A DNA stretch of 64,000 nt, from contig CAKUAI010000013.1 of assembly GCA_934636245.1 (NCBI GenBank), positions 1 through 64,000 on the forward strand. Reading direction: 5' to 3'. Positions 1-8,410 of the stretch are shown piece by piece; position 1 is the first letter of the stretch; each line of letters starts with the position of its first letter. The notes beneath the pieces were generated by a model. It searched no databases. It saw only the letters and a list, made by a program, of their open reading frames with translations, and was not told the DNA's origin. The position numbers were made by a program, and so were the translations under genes. This DNA comes from an uncultured Coriobacteriales bacterium. Its GTDB lineage: Bacteria; Actinomycetota; Coriobacteriia; Coriobacteriales; UMGS124.

Positions 1-76
1 TGGTGGAGATGAGGGGATTCGAACCCCTGACCCCTTGACTGCCAGTCAAGTGCTCTCCCAACTGAGCTACACCCCC
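1..76 (-). tRNA. tRNA-Ala (anticodon GGC)
   Basis: Read on the minus strand this gives a full cloverleaf: a 7-bp acceptor stem starting GGGGGTG, a D-loop with AGCTCAGTTGGGAGAGC, an anticodon stem CTTGA/TCAAG around the loop CTGGCAG (anticodon GGC, decoding GCC), and a T-loop GGTTCGAATCC. The 3' CCA is encoded (positions 1-3). It is base-for-base identical to the copy at 168-243. Confidence 0.95.
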
Positions 77-81
77 GAAGG

Positions 82-156
82 TGGTGGGCGTTGCAGGATT
101 TGAACCTGCGACCCCTTCCGTGTGAAGGAAGTGCTCTACCCCTGAGCCAAACGCCC
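82..156 (-). tRNA. tRNA-Val (anticodon CAC)
   Basis: The minus strand folds into a cloverleaf with acceptor stem GGGCGTT/AACGCCC, anticodon stem CTTCC/GGAAG around the loop TTCACAC (anticodon CAC, decoding GTG), a GGTTCAAATCC T-arm and an encoded CCA. It sits between the two identical alanine tRNAs with gaps of 5 and 11 bases, so the three are probably one transcript. Confidence 0.95.
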
Positions 157-167
157 GTGAACCGCAA

Positions 168-243
168 TGGTGGAGATGAGGGGATTCGAACCCCTGACCC
201 CTTGACTGCCAGTCAAGTGCTCTCCCAACTGAGCTACACCCCC
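168..243 (-). tRNA. tRNA-Ala (anticodon GGC), second copy
   Basis: All 76 bases, including the encoded CCA, match the tRNA at 1-76. It has the same GGC anticodon in the loop CTGGCAG. The cluster reads Ala-Val-Ala from right to left, downstream of the aldolase gene and its hairpins. Confidence 0.95.
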
Positions 244-294
244 GTGGGCTGCGGTGCGAGGAGTAATATTACGCGCTCTCCTCTCCTAGCGCAA

Positions 295-337
295 GCACTT
301 TCTTCGGAAAGTGCCAATTGTGGAGAACTCTCCACAA
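295..337 (-). terminator. Two tandem hairpins between aldolase gene and tRNAs
   Basis: 295-314 is an 8-bp perfect stem (GCACTTTC/GAAAGTGC) closed by a TTCG tetraloop. 318-337 is a 9-bp inverted repeat (TTGTGGAGA/TCTCCACAA) with a two-base centre. They begin 9 bases beyond the aldolase stop codon, so I read them as the aldolase transcript's 3' end. Neither is followed by a clean T-run. Confidence 0.6.
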
Positions 338-345
338 ATACCGTC

Positions 346-1293
346 CTACTCCGCTTCAGGCGCGGTGTAGGGGTCGATGCCCTTGAACACGTCAAGGGCC
401 TCCTGGGGATCGTAATCAGAGAAGGTGACGGCACTGATGGCGCGCGTCAAACGCACGGCTTCGTCAAGACTGCGCTGGTGGATGTTGCGGCCCGTGGCGT
501 TGCCGGCAGCACCGCCCACATGGATCTGCTCCCAAAGCTGCGTAAGGAACGTCTCAGCGTCAACGGTAGAACCGCCGGCGCACACAAGGCCGGTGCGACC
601 AGCAGCCTTGCTGGCCTGCTTGAGAAGCTCGGCAGACTTCTTGCCCTCCTCCTTGGGCGGGTTGACCTTCACGAAGTCGGCACCCAGGCAGGCGGCGACA
701 CCGGCAGCGCCTGCAATGAGGTCGGCGGCCTTCTCGTTGGTCACGGCCTTGCCGCGCGGGTAGATCCAAAGAACCACGAGCAGGCCGTAGGCATGGGCGT
801 CGGCAATGAGCTGGCCGGCCTCCTCGACCATCTGGGCCTCAAACTCGCTGCCCAGATAGATGGTGTAGCCCACGCCCGCGATGTTGGCGCCCATCTCGCG
901 CATGTTGAGCACGGCGTCGAGGTCAGAAAGCATCGGCGAGTAGGGATCGGCCTGGGAGGTCTTGACCAGGTTGGTCTTGGAGTTCATCTTGACCAGGTAG
1001 TTGATGTCGGGATAGTCGGCGCCGTAGCGGGCGATCAGGCCGCGCTGGGCAGCGAGGACGCCGATGCAACCCTTGGCACCGATCTTGAAGAGGTGCTCGG
1101 GGTCGGCGTCGCTCTCGTCAATACCCTCGCCGTAAAAGTCGGCATTGAGGTGCTCGAACTTCTGATCGCAGGCGTACAGCATGAGCCTGCCGGTGCCGCG
1201 GGTGGCAGCCAGGAAGTTCTCGCGATAGGTGTCCTTGTACTCAGGCATGACGTCGAGCGGGACGCGCACATCTTCAAACGTGATCTTCTTCAT
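346..1293 (-). CDS. Class I fructose-bisphosphate aldolase (DeoC/LacD type)
   Basis: Predicted cytoplasmic aldolase splitting fructose-1,6-bisphosphate into dihydroxyacetone phosphate and glyceraldehyde-3-phosphate in glycolysis and gluconeogenesis. The 315-residue protein reads as a TIM barrel of the DeoC/LacD superfamily; the Schiff-base lysine is probably that in DFVKVNPPK (about residue 210), followed by a phosphate-binding VCAGGSTVD loop (about 238). It is the archaeal-like class I form, not a zinc class II enzyme. The ATG at 1293 is preceded by an AAGGGAAA ribosome binding site. The gene is a single unit between rel and the tRNA cluster. Tagatose-bisphosphate aldolase activity cannot be excluded from sequence alone. 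Confidence 0.85.
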   Translation of the reverse strand: MKKITFEDVRVPLDVMPEYKDTYRENFLAATRGTGRLMLYACDQKFEHLNADFYGEGIDESDADPEHLFKIGAKGCIGVLAAQRGLIARYGADYPDINYLVKMNSKTNLVKTSQADPYSPMLSDLDAVLNMREMGANIAGVGYTIYLGSEFEAQMVEEAGQLIADAHAYGLLVVLWIYPRGKAVTNEKAADLIAGAAGVAACLGADFVKVNPPKEEGKKSAELLKQASKAAGRTGLVCAGGSTVDAETFLTQLWEQIHVGGAAGNATGRNIHQRSLDEAVRLTRAISAVTFSDYDPQEALDVFKGIDPYTAPEAE

Positions 1294-1374
1294 GGTTTCC
1301 CTTTCATATGTCTCTTGTTCGGCCGCAACAACCCAACGGCAACGCGTCGAGCGCGGCGGCCCCTATAGAAGCGG

Positions 1375-1404
1375 CGCGCCTGCGGGTACAGACCCGCAGG
1401 CGCG
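1375..1404 (-). terminator. 12-bp hairpin downstream of rel
   Basis: A perfect 12-bp stem (CGCGCCTGCGGG with its complement) and the six-base loop TACAGA lies 10 bases past the rel stop codon. No T-run follows on the minus strand, so it may be an RNA-stabilising or Rho-assisted 3' end. It is also about 80 bases upstream of the aldolase start. Confidence 0.65.
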
Positions 1405-1413
1405 ATGTAACAC

Positions 1414-3753
1414 CTAAGAGGATTTCTTCTTGGATGACTCACCGGGCAGGGCGCGCCGTGCGTCAAAGACTCCCTCGTAGCTCGCCAGGCGGTGCAGGAG
1501 CGGGTCGAGGGCCTTGACGTTGGACAGCTCAACCAGGAAACGCAGGTTGGAAATGCCATTCTTGTCGGTTTTTGTGCCGCACGACACGATGTTGCCGCCG
1601 GCGTCGGAGATGGCGGTGGAGACGTCAACGAGTAGGCGCGTGCGGTCCATTGCCTCAACGACAATCTCGACCTGGAACGTCGAGGAAAGACCCGTGTCCC
1701 ACGAGACGCCGATCATGCGACCCTCCGACTTGCGCAGGTCGGTGACGTTGGGGCAGTCGGCACGGTGCACGCTCACGCCGCGCCCGCGTGTGACAAAGCC
1801 CACAATGTCGTCGCCCATGACGGGGTTGCAGCAATGGGCCAGACGCACGAGCATGCCGTCGGCGCCGTCGACGAGCACGCCGTTGGAGGCAAGCGCGCGC
1901 TTCTTGCGCTCGGTGGAGTTCTGCGCGCGACGCGACAGGCGCGGGGTGCAGACAGGGTTCTGCAGGCTCTCAAGAGCGCGCTTCTCGGCCTCGGCCTGGG
2001 TGTCCACCGCATCGTCGAGGATCGCCTTCACCTTGGTGGCGACAGTACGGGCCGAAACCTTGCCGTTGCAGATGAAGACGAACAGGTCCTCGGGGCCCGA
2101 CACGCCGAACTCCACGGCCACGCTGCGCAGGGCACGTACGGTGCGGGGCGTGGAGATGCCCAGGCCGACCTTGCGCAGCTCGCGGGCAAGCTGGTCGCGA
2201 CCGGCGGCCGAGTCGTCGGCCTTGGTCATACGACTGAAGTACGAGCGAATCTTCTGGCGCGCGCCCGGCGTCTTCACAATGTTGAGCCAGTCGCGGCTGG
2301 GCTTTGCGTTGTTCTGCGTGATGATCTCCACGCGGTCGCCCATCTGGAGCTCGTAGGAAAGCGGCACGACCGTGCCGTTCACCTTGGCGCCGATGCAGTG
2401 ATGGCCGACCTCGGTGTGCACCGCATAGGCAAAGTCGATGGGCGTGGAGCCCGCACGGAGCACCTGCACCTCGCCGGCTGGCGTGAAGACGAAGACCTCG
2501 CTGTCGTACAGGTCGATCTTCACGGCTTCGAGGAACTCCTGGGGGTCGGACAGGTCGTCCTGCTGGGTCCAGTCGAGCGTGCGGCCCAACCATGCGAGCT
2601 GGTCGTCGAGACGCTGTGCAGAGCTCTGCTTGTCGCCGTCGGAGTTGCCGGCCTGCTTGTAAAGCCAGTGTGCGGCGATGCCGTACTCGGCGTGCTCGTT
2701 CATCTCCTCGGTACGAATCTGCACCTCGAGGGGGCGGCCCGCAGGACCGATGACCGTGGTGTGCAGCGACTGGTACATGTTGAACTTGGGCATTGCGATG
2801 TAGTCTTTGAAGCGCCCGGGCATGGGCGTCCACAGGGCGTGGACGGCACCGAGGACGCCGTAGCACTCGCGCACGTCGTCGGTGATGACGCGCAGCGCGA
2901 TGAGGTCGTAGATCTCGCTGAAGTCCTTGCCTTTGTTCTTCATCTTCATATAGATGGAGTAGAGGTGCTTGGGCCTGCCCATGATGCGGAAATGCTCGAT
3001 CTTGGCCTTCGTGAGCTCATCGCGCAAGATGGTCTTGACCGTCTCCAGGTACGCCTCGCGCTCGGCGCGCGACTCGGCGACCATGCGCGCGACCTGGCGG
3101 TACTTCGCAGGGTCCAGGTAGAAGAACGACAGGTCCTCGAGCTCCCACTTGATGGAGCTGATGCCCAGACGGTTTGCCAGGGGCGCGTAGATACTCATCG
3201 TCTCATTGGCCTTGAAGATGCGGCGGTCCTCAGGGATGGCCATGAGCGTGCGCATGTTGTGCAGGCGGTCGGCCAGTTTGATGATGATGACGCGGATGTC
3301 CTTGGCCATGGCGAGGAACATCTTGCGCAGGTTGAGCGCCTGCTGCTCGGACAGGCTCGACACGGAGATGTTCGTGAGCTTCGTCACGCCGTCAACCAGC
3401 TCGGAGACCTGGGGCCCAAAGAGCTCGGAGAGCTCATCGAGCGTGGCATCGGTGTCTTCGACGGTGTCATGGAGAAGGCCCGCACACAGCATGTCGACGT
3501 CGGAGTGGAGGTTCTTCGCCAAGATGATGGCGACTTCCACCGGGTGGTTGATGTAGGGCTCGCCCGACTTGCGCTTCTGGTCGCGATGGTGGGTGCGCGC
3601 GAACTCATAGGCACGCTCGATCTTCTCCACCTCGGCGGGGCTCAGGTAGGAAGCGGCGCATTCGCGCAGCACGGGGAAGTTGTCCAGCTGCCCTTGAGGT
3701 GGGAGGGCCGGCGCGGTGGGGTCGTACTTTGTGTGGATGACGGAGTCAGCCAT
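1414..3753 (-). CDS. rel: Bifunctional (p)ppGpp synthetase/hydrolase Rel
   Basis: Stringent-response enzyme that makes (p)ppGpp from ATP and GTP/GDP and also hydrolyses it. The 779-residue length is that of long RSH proteins. The HD hydrolase domain is at the N terminus, with the HDTVEDT motif at 95-101 intact, so hydrolase activity is expected. The synthetase domain follows, with KFNMYQSLHTTVIGP and EVQIRTEEM. The C-terminal half holds a TGS domain (VFVFTPAGEVQVLRAGSTPIDFAYAVH), a zinc-finger-like region with HCCNPVMGDDI, and an ACT domain. Only one RSH protein is seen here, as expected for a bifunctional Rel in Gram-positives. It starts 29 bases after the recJ stop; cotranscription with secDF-recJ is plausible. 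Confidence 0.95.
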   Translation of the reverse strand: MADSVIHTKYDPTAPALPPQGQLDNFPVLRECAASYLSPAEVEKIERAYEFARTHHRDQKRKSGEPYINHPVEVAIILAKNLHSDVDMLCAGLLHDTVEDTDATLDELSELFGPQVSELVDGVTKLTNISVSSLSEQQALNLRKMFLAMAKDIRVIIIKLADRLHNMRTLMAIPEDRRIFKANETMSIYAPLANRLGISSIKWELEDLSFFYLDPAKYRQVARMVAESRAEREAYLETVKTILRDELTKAKIEHFRIMGRPKHLYSIYMKMKNKGKDFSEIYDLIALRVITDDVRECYGVLGAVHALWTPMPGRFKDYIAMPKFNMYQSLHTTVIGPAGRPLEVQIRTEEMNEHAEYGIAAHWLYKQAGNSDGDKQSSAQRLDDQLAWLGRTLDWTQQDDLSDPQEFLEAVKIDLYDSEVFVFTPAGEVQVLRAGSTPIDFAYAVHTEVGHHCIGAKVNGTVVPLSYELQMGDRVEIITQNNAKPSRDWLNIVKTPGARQKIRSYFSRMTKADDSAAGRDQLARELRKVGLGISTPRTVRALRSVAVEFGVSGPEDLFVFICNGKVSARTVATKVKAILDDAVDTQAEAEKRALESLQNPVCTPRLSRRAQNSTERKKRALASNGVLVDGADGMLVRLAHCCNPVMGDDIVGFVTRGRGVSVHRADCPNVTDLRKSEGRMIGVSWDTGLSSTFQVEIVVEAMDRTRLLVDVSTAISDAGGNIVSCGTKTDKNGISNLRFLVELSNVKALDPLLHRLASYEGVFDARRALPGESSKKKSS

Positions 3754-3782
3754 GGCAATGCGCCTCCTGGAGTACCTCGGTT

Positions 3783-6700
3783 CTAGTCAGTTGGAAGTAT
3801 AGGCCTGTTGATGCGCGCAAGCACAGAAGGCGCGTCGCTTTCGAGCGCCCAACGGCGAAATGCGTCAAATTCTTGCAGCGCGTTGAGCCCCTCGAGATAC
3901 CGGATGGAGCGTGTCAGGTCCATACGCTCAGGCGAAGGCACCATGGAGATGCGCCTGCCCACGCCATATCCGCTCGTCTGGGTGAAGCCGAGCTCGCGGA
4001 AGATAGAGATGCCGCAGGAAACGCCCTTGGCCCCGAACGTGGGGGTGCAGCCCAGGCTCGCACAGTCCGCGGCAAGCTCGGCATTGGTGAGTGCAAAACC
4101 GTCCTCGCCACCCAGGCGCGCCTCGCGGTCGCGACGGCAAAGCACGCGGTAGAGCGACACCAAGTCCTCGCGGCACGGGGCGTCAGAGGAAAGGACGCGT
4201 TCGTTGATGCGGGCGTCGGAGCCACCGTAGGCAAGGTGAATCCAAGAATCGCTGCCATCGCGACCTGCGCGACCCGACATCTGGTTGAACTCGACCTCGT
4301 CGAACGGCAGGTGATAGAGCACAACGTGACGGACGTCGGGCAGGTTGACGCCTTCGCCGAAAGCACTGGTCGACACAACGAGACGAACCTCGCCGCTGCG
4401 GAAGGCGTCTTCCACGGCAGCACGGTCGGAACGGGAAAGTCCGGCGTTGTAGAAGGCGACGCGGTACCCAAAATCACGCACGCGGCGGCGCAGCGTGCGG
4501 GCCAGGTTCACAGTCTGTTCGCGGGAATTGACATACACGAGCGTCTTTTGGCCGCTGGCAAGCAGGCTCACCAGACGCTCGTCGCGATCGGCGCGACCGC
4601 GCTCGTCACTCACATGCAAGTTCTCGCGCACCGAAGGGTCAAGCACGACACCGTCCGGGGCGATGTCGAGCAGGCGGCAGACCTCCTGACCAACCTTGGC
4701 AGAAGCCGTCGCGGTGACGGCAAGCACGCAGGGATGGCCCAACTCGTCGAGCACGCGGGGCATGTCGAGATAGGAGCTGCGATTGCCCGAGGCGGCCAGA
4801 CCCGCATGATGGGCCTCGTCCACCACGACAAAGCCGACGCGGCCCGAGCTTGCGAACTTGGCCGAGTGGATGGCGAGGAACTCGGGCGTGGTGAGGACGA
4901 TGTCGACGGCGCCCGAGGTAAGACCCTCGAACACGCTGGCGCGGTCCTCGAGTGGGGTCTCACCCGTAAGCACGCGCGTCGTCATTCCGAGGCTGTCAAA
5001 GACGCGGCCCAGGTGGTAGGCCTGGTCGCTCACAAGCGCACGCAGGGGGTACACGAACACGCTCGCCTTGTTGTGCAGCAGCGCGCAGCGCGCGGCATGC
5101 ACATGGAAGATGAGCGACTTGCCACGGCCCGTGGCCATGACGCACAGCGACGAAACGCCGGCATCGAGGTTTTCAAGGGCGCGCGCCTGGGCAGGCAAAA
5201 GCTCGTGCTCGCCGATGAGGAGCCTGCGCAGCTCGTCGGTCACGTCTTTGGAGGACATGGCCGCAAGGCGCGCCCTCTCGGCGGCGCGGGCGTTGGCTTG
5301 TTCGAGCTCATCGGCACATGCGGCGTCGGCCTCGATGCTGACCAGCACGTTGACGCCGATGGGCCTGCCGTCGACACCGCCCGTAATGTTTTCGACAACG
5401 GCACGGTAGGCCGCACCGCGATCGATGCGCGGCGCGATTGCGGCGGCTATGAAGCGCTTGAGGTAGCCCACGCGATCCCCGTTGGGGTCGATAAGGGCAA
5501 CTGCCTTGGGATCGTTGGGGTTGGAAGGCTCACGCTCGAGGCGCAGGGCGTCACCGGGCTGCAGTCGCGCAACAATGCTCTGCCTGCCGTCGAATGTGAC
5601 ACCGACGACCTTCGTGTGGAACTGGGAGGCGTTGGCGAGGCTCTCGAGCTCGCTTTCGGAAATGTACTGGTCGGCGTTTTCGAAAAGGGCCTCGACGAGA
5701 TGTACAGTGGCGGGGTCGGGGGCCTCGGCGTCACGCGCGTCGCGCAAGAGCACGTCCTTGACGTGCATCTTGCAACTCACGCGATTCTGCCAAGTCTCAA
5801 CCTTGGGTTCAAAGACAATGTCGACCGCCTCGTCGCACTCAACGAGGGTCTCGACGTTCTCGGCGTTGAACATGATGGCCTGGCAGGAGCCGCTCGCGTC
5901 GTTTGCAAGGAAGGAAAGGTGCTTGCCCTCCTCACCGCGCCGGCGGCGATCCGTCATCGTGGCGCCGGTGACCGCAAGCACCGGCGTCTCGTTGCCCTGG
6001 CCAAAGGGCTGAAGCACCGAAAGGGAGGAGATGTTGTCGACAGTGACCTCGGCGAGGTCAACCACGGCCGAAACACTCAGACGGTCTTCGAAGTCCTCGG
6101 GAGGCAGTGCCGCGAGGTATTCCTCCATGCGGTCGCGGAAGGCGTCGAGGTTGCCGGCATCAAGCGTGATGCCCACGGCACCGGCATGGCCGCCGAAACG
6201 TATGAGCAAATCCGAGCAGCTTTCGACGGCCTCGAATAGGTTGACGTCGCCGACGCTTCGGCCCGAGCCGCGCGCCACGCCGTCGGAGATGGTGAAGAGG
6301 ATGACAGGCACATGGTAGAGGCTCACGATGCGGCTGGCAACGATGCCCTTGACGCCTTCGTGCCACCCCTCCCCGCCCACGACGATGACGCGCCCGCCCT
6401 CGTAGGTTGCTTCGACAAGCGCGTTCGCATCGTCGAAAAGCTGGCGCTCGATGGCGCGGCGCTCGCGGTTGATGTCCTCAAGGCGCATGGCGATACGCTC
6501 GGCCTCTTGAGGGTCGCGCTCCATGAGAAGGTTGAGCGCGATGGCCGGGTCGTCCATCCTGCCCGCCGCGTTCATGCGCGGGATAAGGGAGAAGGCCAAA
6601 TCGTCGGCAGACATCTGGGTGAGGTCGCGACGTGCCTGCACGGCAAGCGCCGCAAGGCCCGGGTTTTCAACCCGACGCAGGCGTGCGATGCCCTCAGCCA

Positions 6701-7445
6701 CAAGCGAGCGATTCTCGCCGGTGAGCAGCATCATGTCGCTCACCGTACCCAGCGTAGCGATGTCGGTGTACTCACGCCACAGGTCGGGCTGGCCCATGCG
6801 ACGACCGAGCTCGTCGATGACCTTGAGGGCCACGCCGACGCCGGCAAGCTCGCGCGAGGGGCACTCGGGGTCGAGCTTGGGGTCGCAGACCGGCACACCT
6901 TGCGGCACGAGGTCGCCAGGCTCGTGGTGGTCGGTCACGGCGACGTCGATGCCGCGCTCGAGCAGCTCAGCGCACTCCTTGGCGGAGGCGATGCCGGTGT
7001 CGACGGTGACGATGAGGTCGGGGGCGCACGTCTCCAACAGACGCTCGACGGCGATCTGCGATAGGCCGTAGCCTTCGCCAAAGCGCTTGGGGATGAACGG
7101 GGTGACGTTGCCGCCGAGGTCGCGCAGACCACTCGTCAGAAGGCAGGTGGCGCTGATGCCGTCGACGTCGAAGTCACCGAAGACCGCAATGTGCTCCCCC
7201 GCCTCAAGGGCATGCTGCAGACGGGCAACGACGGCATCCAGGCCTGGGATGAGAAGCGGGTCGGCCCAGTCGCGGTCAAGCGACGGCGAAAGAAAGTCCC
7301 TGGCCTGCTGCGCGTCGCAGATGCCCCTGCCGGCCATGATGCGGGCGGCAAGCGACGACACCCCACAGGAGTCCTCAATGAGCTGTGCGGCGCCGGCGTC
7401 GAAGGGAACGATCTCCCAACGCCTGTTGCGGGCCAGGGACGCCAT
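3783..7445 (-). CDS. recJ: RecJ-HIRAN-superfamily 2 helicase fusion protein
   Basis: A 1220-residue fusion. Residues 1-570 are a complete RecJ single-strand-specific 5'-3' exonuclease: DFDVDG (91-96), the DHH motif in TDHH (171-174), a DHHA1 core with RFGGHAGAVG (417-426) and the OB region to about 570. Residues 610-705 resemble a HIRAN domain (GDALRLEREPSNPNDPKAVA, GYLKRF). Residues 740-1085 are a RecQ-like helicase: ATGRGKS (771-777), DEAH (876-879), TATAS (911-915), QMSGRAGRDG (1055-1064). I see no RQC or HRDC domain. The likely role is coupled unwinding and resection of damaged DNA in RecF-type repair. Its ATG overlaps the secF stop by one base (TAATG), implying translational coupling. 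Confidence 0.9.
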   Translation of the reverse strand: MASLARNRRWEIVPFDAGAAQLIEDSCGVSSLAARIMAGRGICDAQQARDFLSPSLDRDWADPLLIPGLDAVVARLQHALEAGEHIAVFGDFDVDGISATCLLTSGLRDLGGNVTPFIPKRFGEGYGLSQIAVERLLETCAPDLIVTVDTGIASAKECAELLERGIDVAVTDHHEPGDLVPQGVPVCDPKLDPECPSRELAGVGVALKVIDELGRRMGQPDLWREYTDIATLGTVSDMMLLTGENRSLVAEGIARLRRVENPGLAALAVQARRDLTQMSADDLAFSLIPRMNAAGRMDDPAIALNLLMERDPQEAERIAMRLEDINRERRAIERQLFDDANALVEATYEGGRVIVVGGEGWHEGVKGIVASRIVSLYHVPVILFTISDGVARGSGRSVGDVNLFEAVESCSDLLIRFGGHAGAVGITLDAGNLDAFRDRMEEYLAALPPEDFEDRLSVSAVVDLAEVTVDNISSLSVLQPFGQGNETPVLAVTGATMTDRRRRGEEGKHLSFLANDASGSCQAIMFNAENVETLVECDEAVDIVFEPKVETWQNRVSCKMHVKDVLLRDARDAEAPDPATVHLVEALFENADQYISESELESLANASQFHTKVVGVTFDGRQSIVARLQPGDALRLEREPSNPNDPKAVALIDPNGDRVGYLKRFIAAAIAPRIDRGAAYRAVVENITGGVDGRPIGVNVLVSIEADAACADELEQANARAAERARLAAMSSKDVTDELRRLLIGEHELLPAQARALENLDAGVSSLCVMATGRGKSLIFHVHAARCALLHNKASVFVYPLRALVSDQAYHLGRVFDSLGMTTRVLTGETPLEDRASVFEGLTSGAVDIVLTTPEFLAIHSAKFASSGRVGFVVVDEAHHAGLAASGNRSSYLDMPRVLDELGHPCVLAVTATASAKVGQEVCRLLDIAPDGVVLDPSVRENLHVSDERGRADRDERLVSLLASGQKTLVYVNSREQTVNLARTLRRRVRDFGYRVAFYNAGLSRSDRAAVEDAFRSGEVRLVVSTSAFGEGVNLPDVRHVVLYHLPFDEVEFNQMSGRAGRDGSDSWIHLAYGGSDARINERVLSSDAPCREDLVSLYRVLCRRDREARLGGEDGFALTNAELAADCASLGCTPTFGAKGVSCGISIFRELGFTQTSGYGVGRRISMVPSPERMDLTRSIRYLEGLNALQEFDAFRRWALESDAPSVLARINRPILPTD

Positions 7446-8410
7446 TAGCGGTCCTGCTTAGCAGTGTCGGAAGAAACGCCGGCGGACTTGTCGCCGTAAC
7501 GCTTCTCAGCCTCGCGCCACTGCGGCTCGCGGCCCTTCCACAGGGCATAGGCGGGCGCGGCAAGGACAAGCGAAGAATAGGTGCTCAGCACAAGGCCGCA
7601 CACCATGGCGAAGGCAAAGCCCTTGAGGGTGTCGCCGCCGAAGAGCAAAAGGATGAAGACGGGCACCACGGAGGTGATGGAGGTGTTGAGCGAGCGCACG
7701 ATGACCTGGTTCTCGGACCAGTTGGTGATCTGCATAGCCGTGCGGTGCACACCGTCGCGAAGGCCGCGGATGTTTTCGTTGACGCGGTTGAACACGACGA
7801 CCGTGTCGTAGAGGCAGTAGCCCATGATGGTGAGCAGGGCGGCCACGACGTTGGGCGTGACCTCCATCTGCGTCCAGGAGTAGATGCCCATGACGATGAC
7901 GAGCACCTGCGCCAGCGACAAGACGCCCATGAGGGCCATCTTGAACTCGTAGCGGACCGAGACGTACAGGATGATGAGCGCGATGACGACTGCGAAGGCG
8001 ATCGCCATGGAGCGCGTGATGTCGCCACCCCAGTTGGGGCCGATGGTGGTGACGGAGAACGTGTTGTCGGCGATGCCGACCTGCTGCGCCACGGCAGAAG
8101 CCACGGCGTTGGCCTCGACCGGGTCGGTCTCGCCGGTGCGCACCATGAAGCCGTCGACGTCGTTGACCGAGGTGGTCTGGACGACTGCGTCAGGCTGGCC
8201 CTGGTCGGCGAAAGCGTCGCGCAGCTGAGACTGCGTCACGCCGGCGGCGTCGTTGAACGTGACCTGCGAGCCACCGAGGAACTCGATGCCGAAGTTGAGA
8301 CCGCGGAACAGAAGGCCGGCGATAGAAAGCACAACGATCACGAGCGAAATGGTAAAAAACAGGTTGCGATGCTTGACGAACTGGATCTCATGCTTGAAAT
8401 GGCTACGCAT
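7445..8410 (-). CDS. secF: Protein translocase subunit SecF
   Basis: Inner-membrane accessory subunit that works with SecD and SecYEG to use proton-motive force in late protein export. Six membrane helices can be seen, the first at about 15-35 and the others from about 130 onward. The periplasmic P1 region carries the family motif GLNFGIEFLGGS. I chose the ATG at 8410 (MRSHFKHE), with an AGGGGG about eight bases upstream; an in-frame GTG at 8419 would add three residues but sits on the ribosome binding site. The start lies inside the 3' end of secD, so the two are coupled. The stop shares a base with the recJ start. Confidence 0.93.
   Translation of the reverse strand: MRSHFKHEIQFVKHRNLFFTISLVIVVLSIAGLLFRGLNFGIEFLGGSQVTFNDAAGVTQSQLRDAFADQGQPDAVVQTTSVNDVDGFMVRTGETDPVEANAVASAVAQQVGIADNTFSVTTIGPNWGGDITRSMAIAFAVVIALIILYVSVRYEFKMALMGVLSLAQVLVIVMGIYSWTQMEVTPNVVAALLTIMGYCLYDTVVVFNRVNENIRGLRDGVHRTAMQITNWSENQVIVRSLNTSITSVVPVFILLLFGGDTLKGFAFAMVCGLVLSTYSSLVLAAPAYALWKGREPQWREAEKRYGDKSAGVSSDTAKQDR

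Noticed and set aside
1765..3786. Long open frame on the plus strand (673 codons) opposite rel
   Set aside because: It is the antisense of rel in a GC-rich genome where stops are rare; the rel protein has full domain homology and the plus-strand product is His/Val/Gly/Leu-rich nonsense. The same holds for plus frames at 3873-6239, 24690-26744, 45998-47794, 57261-59717 and 61033-62802.
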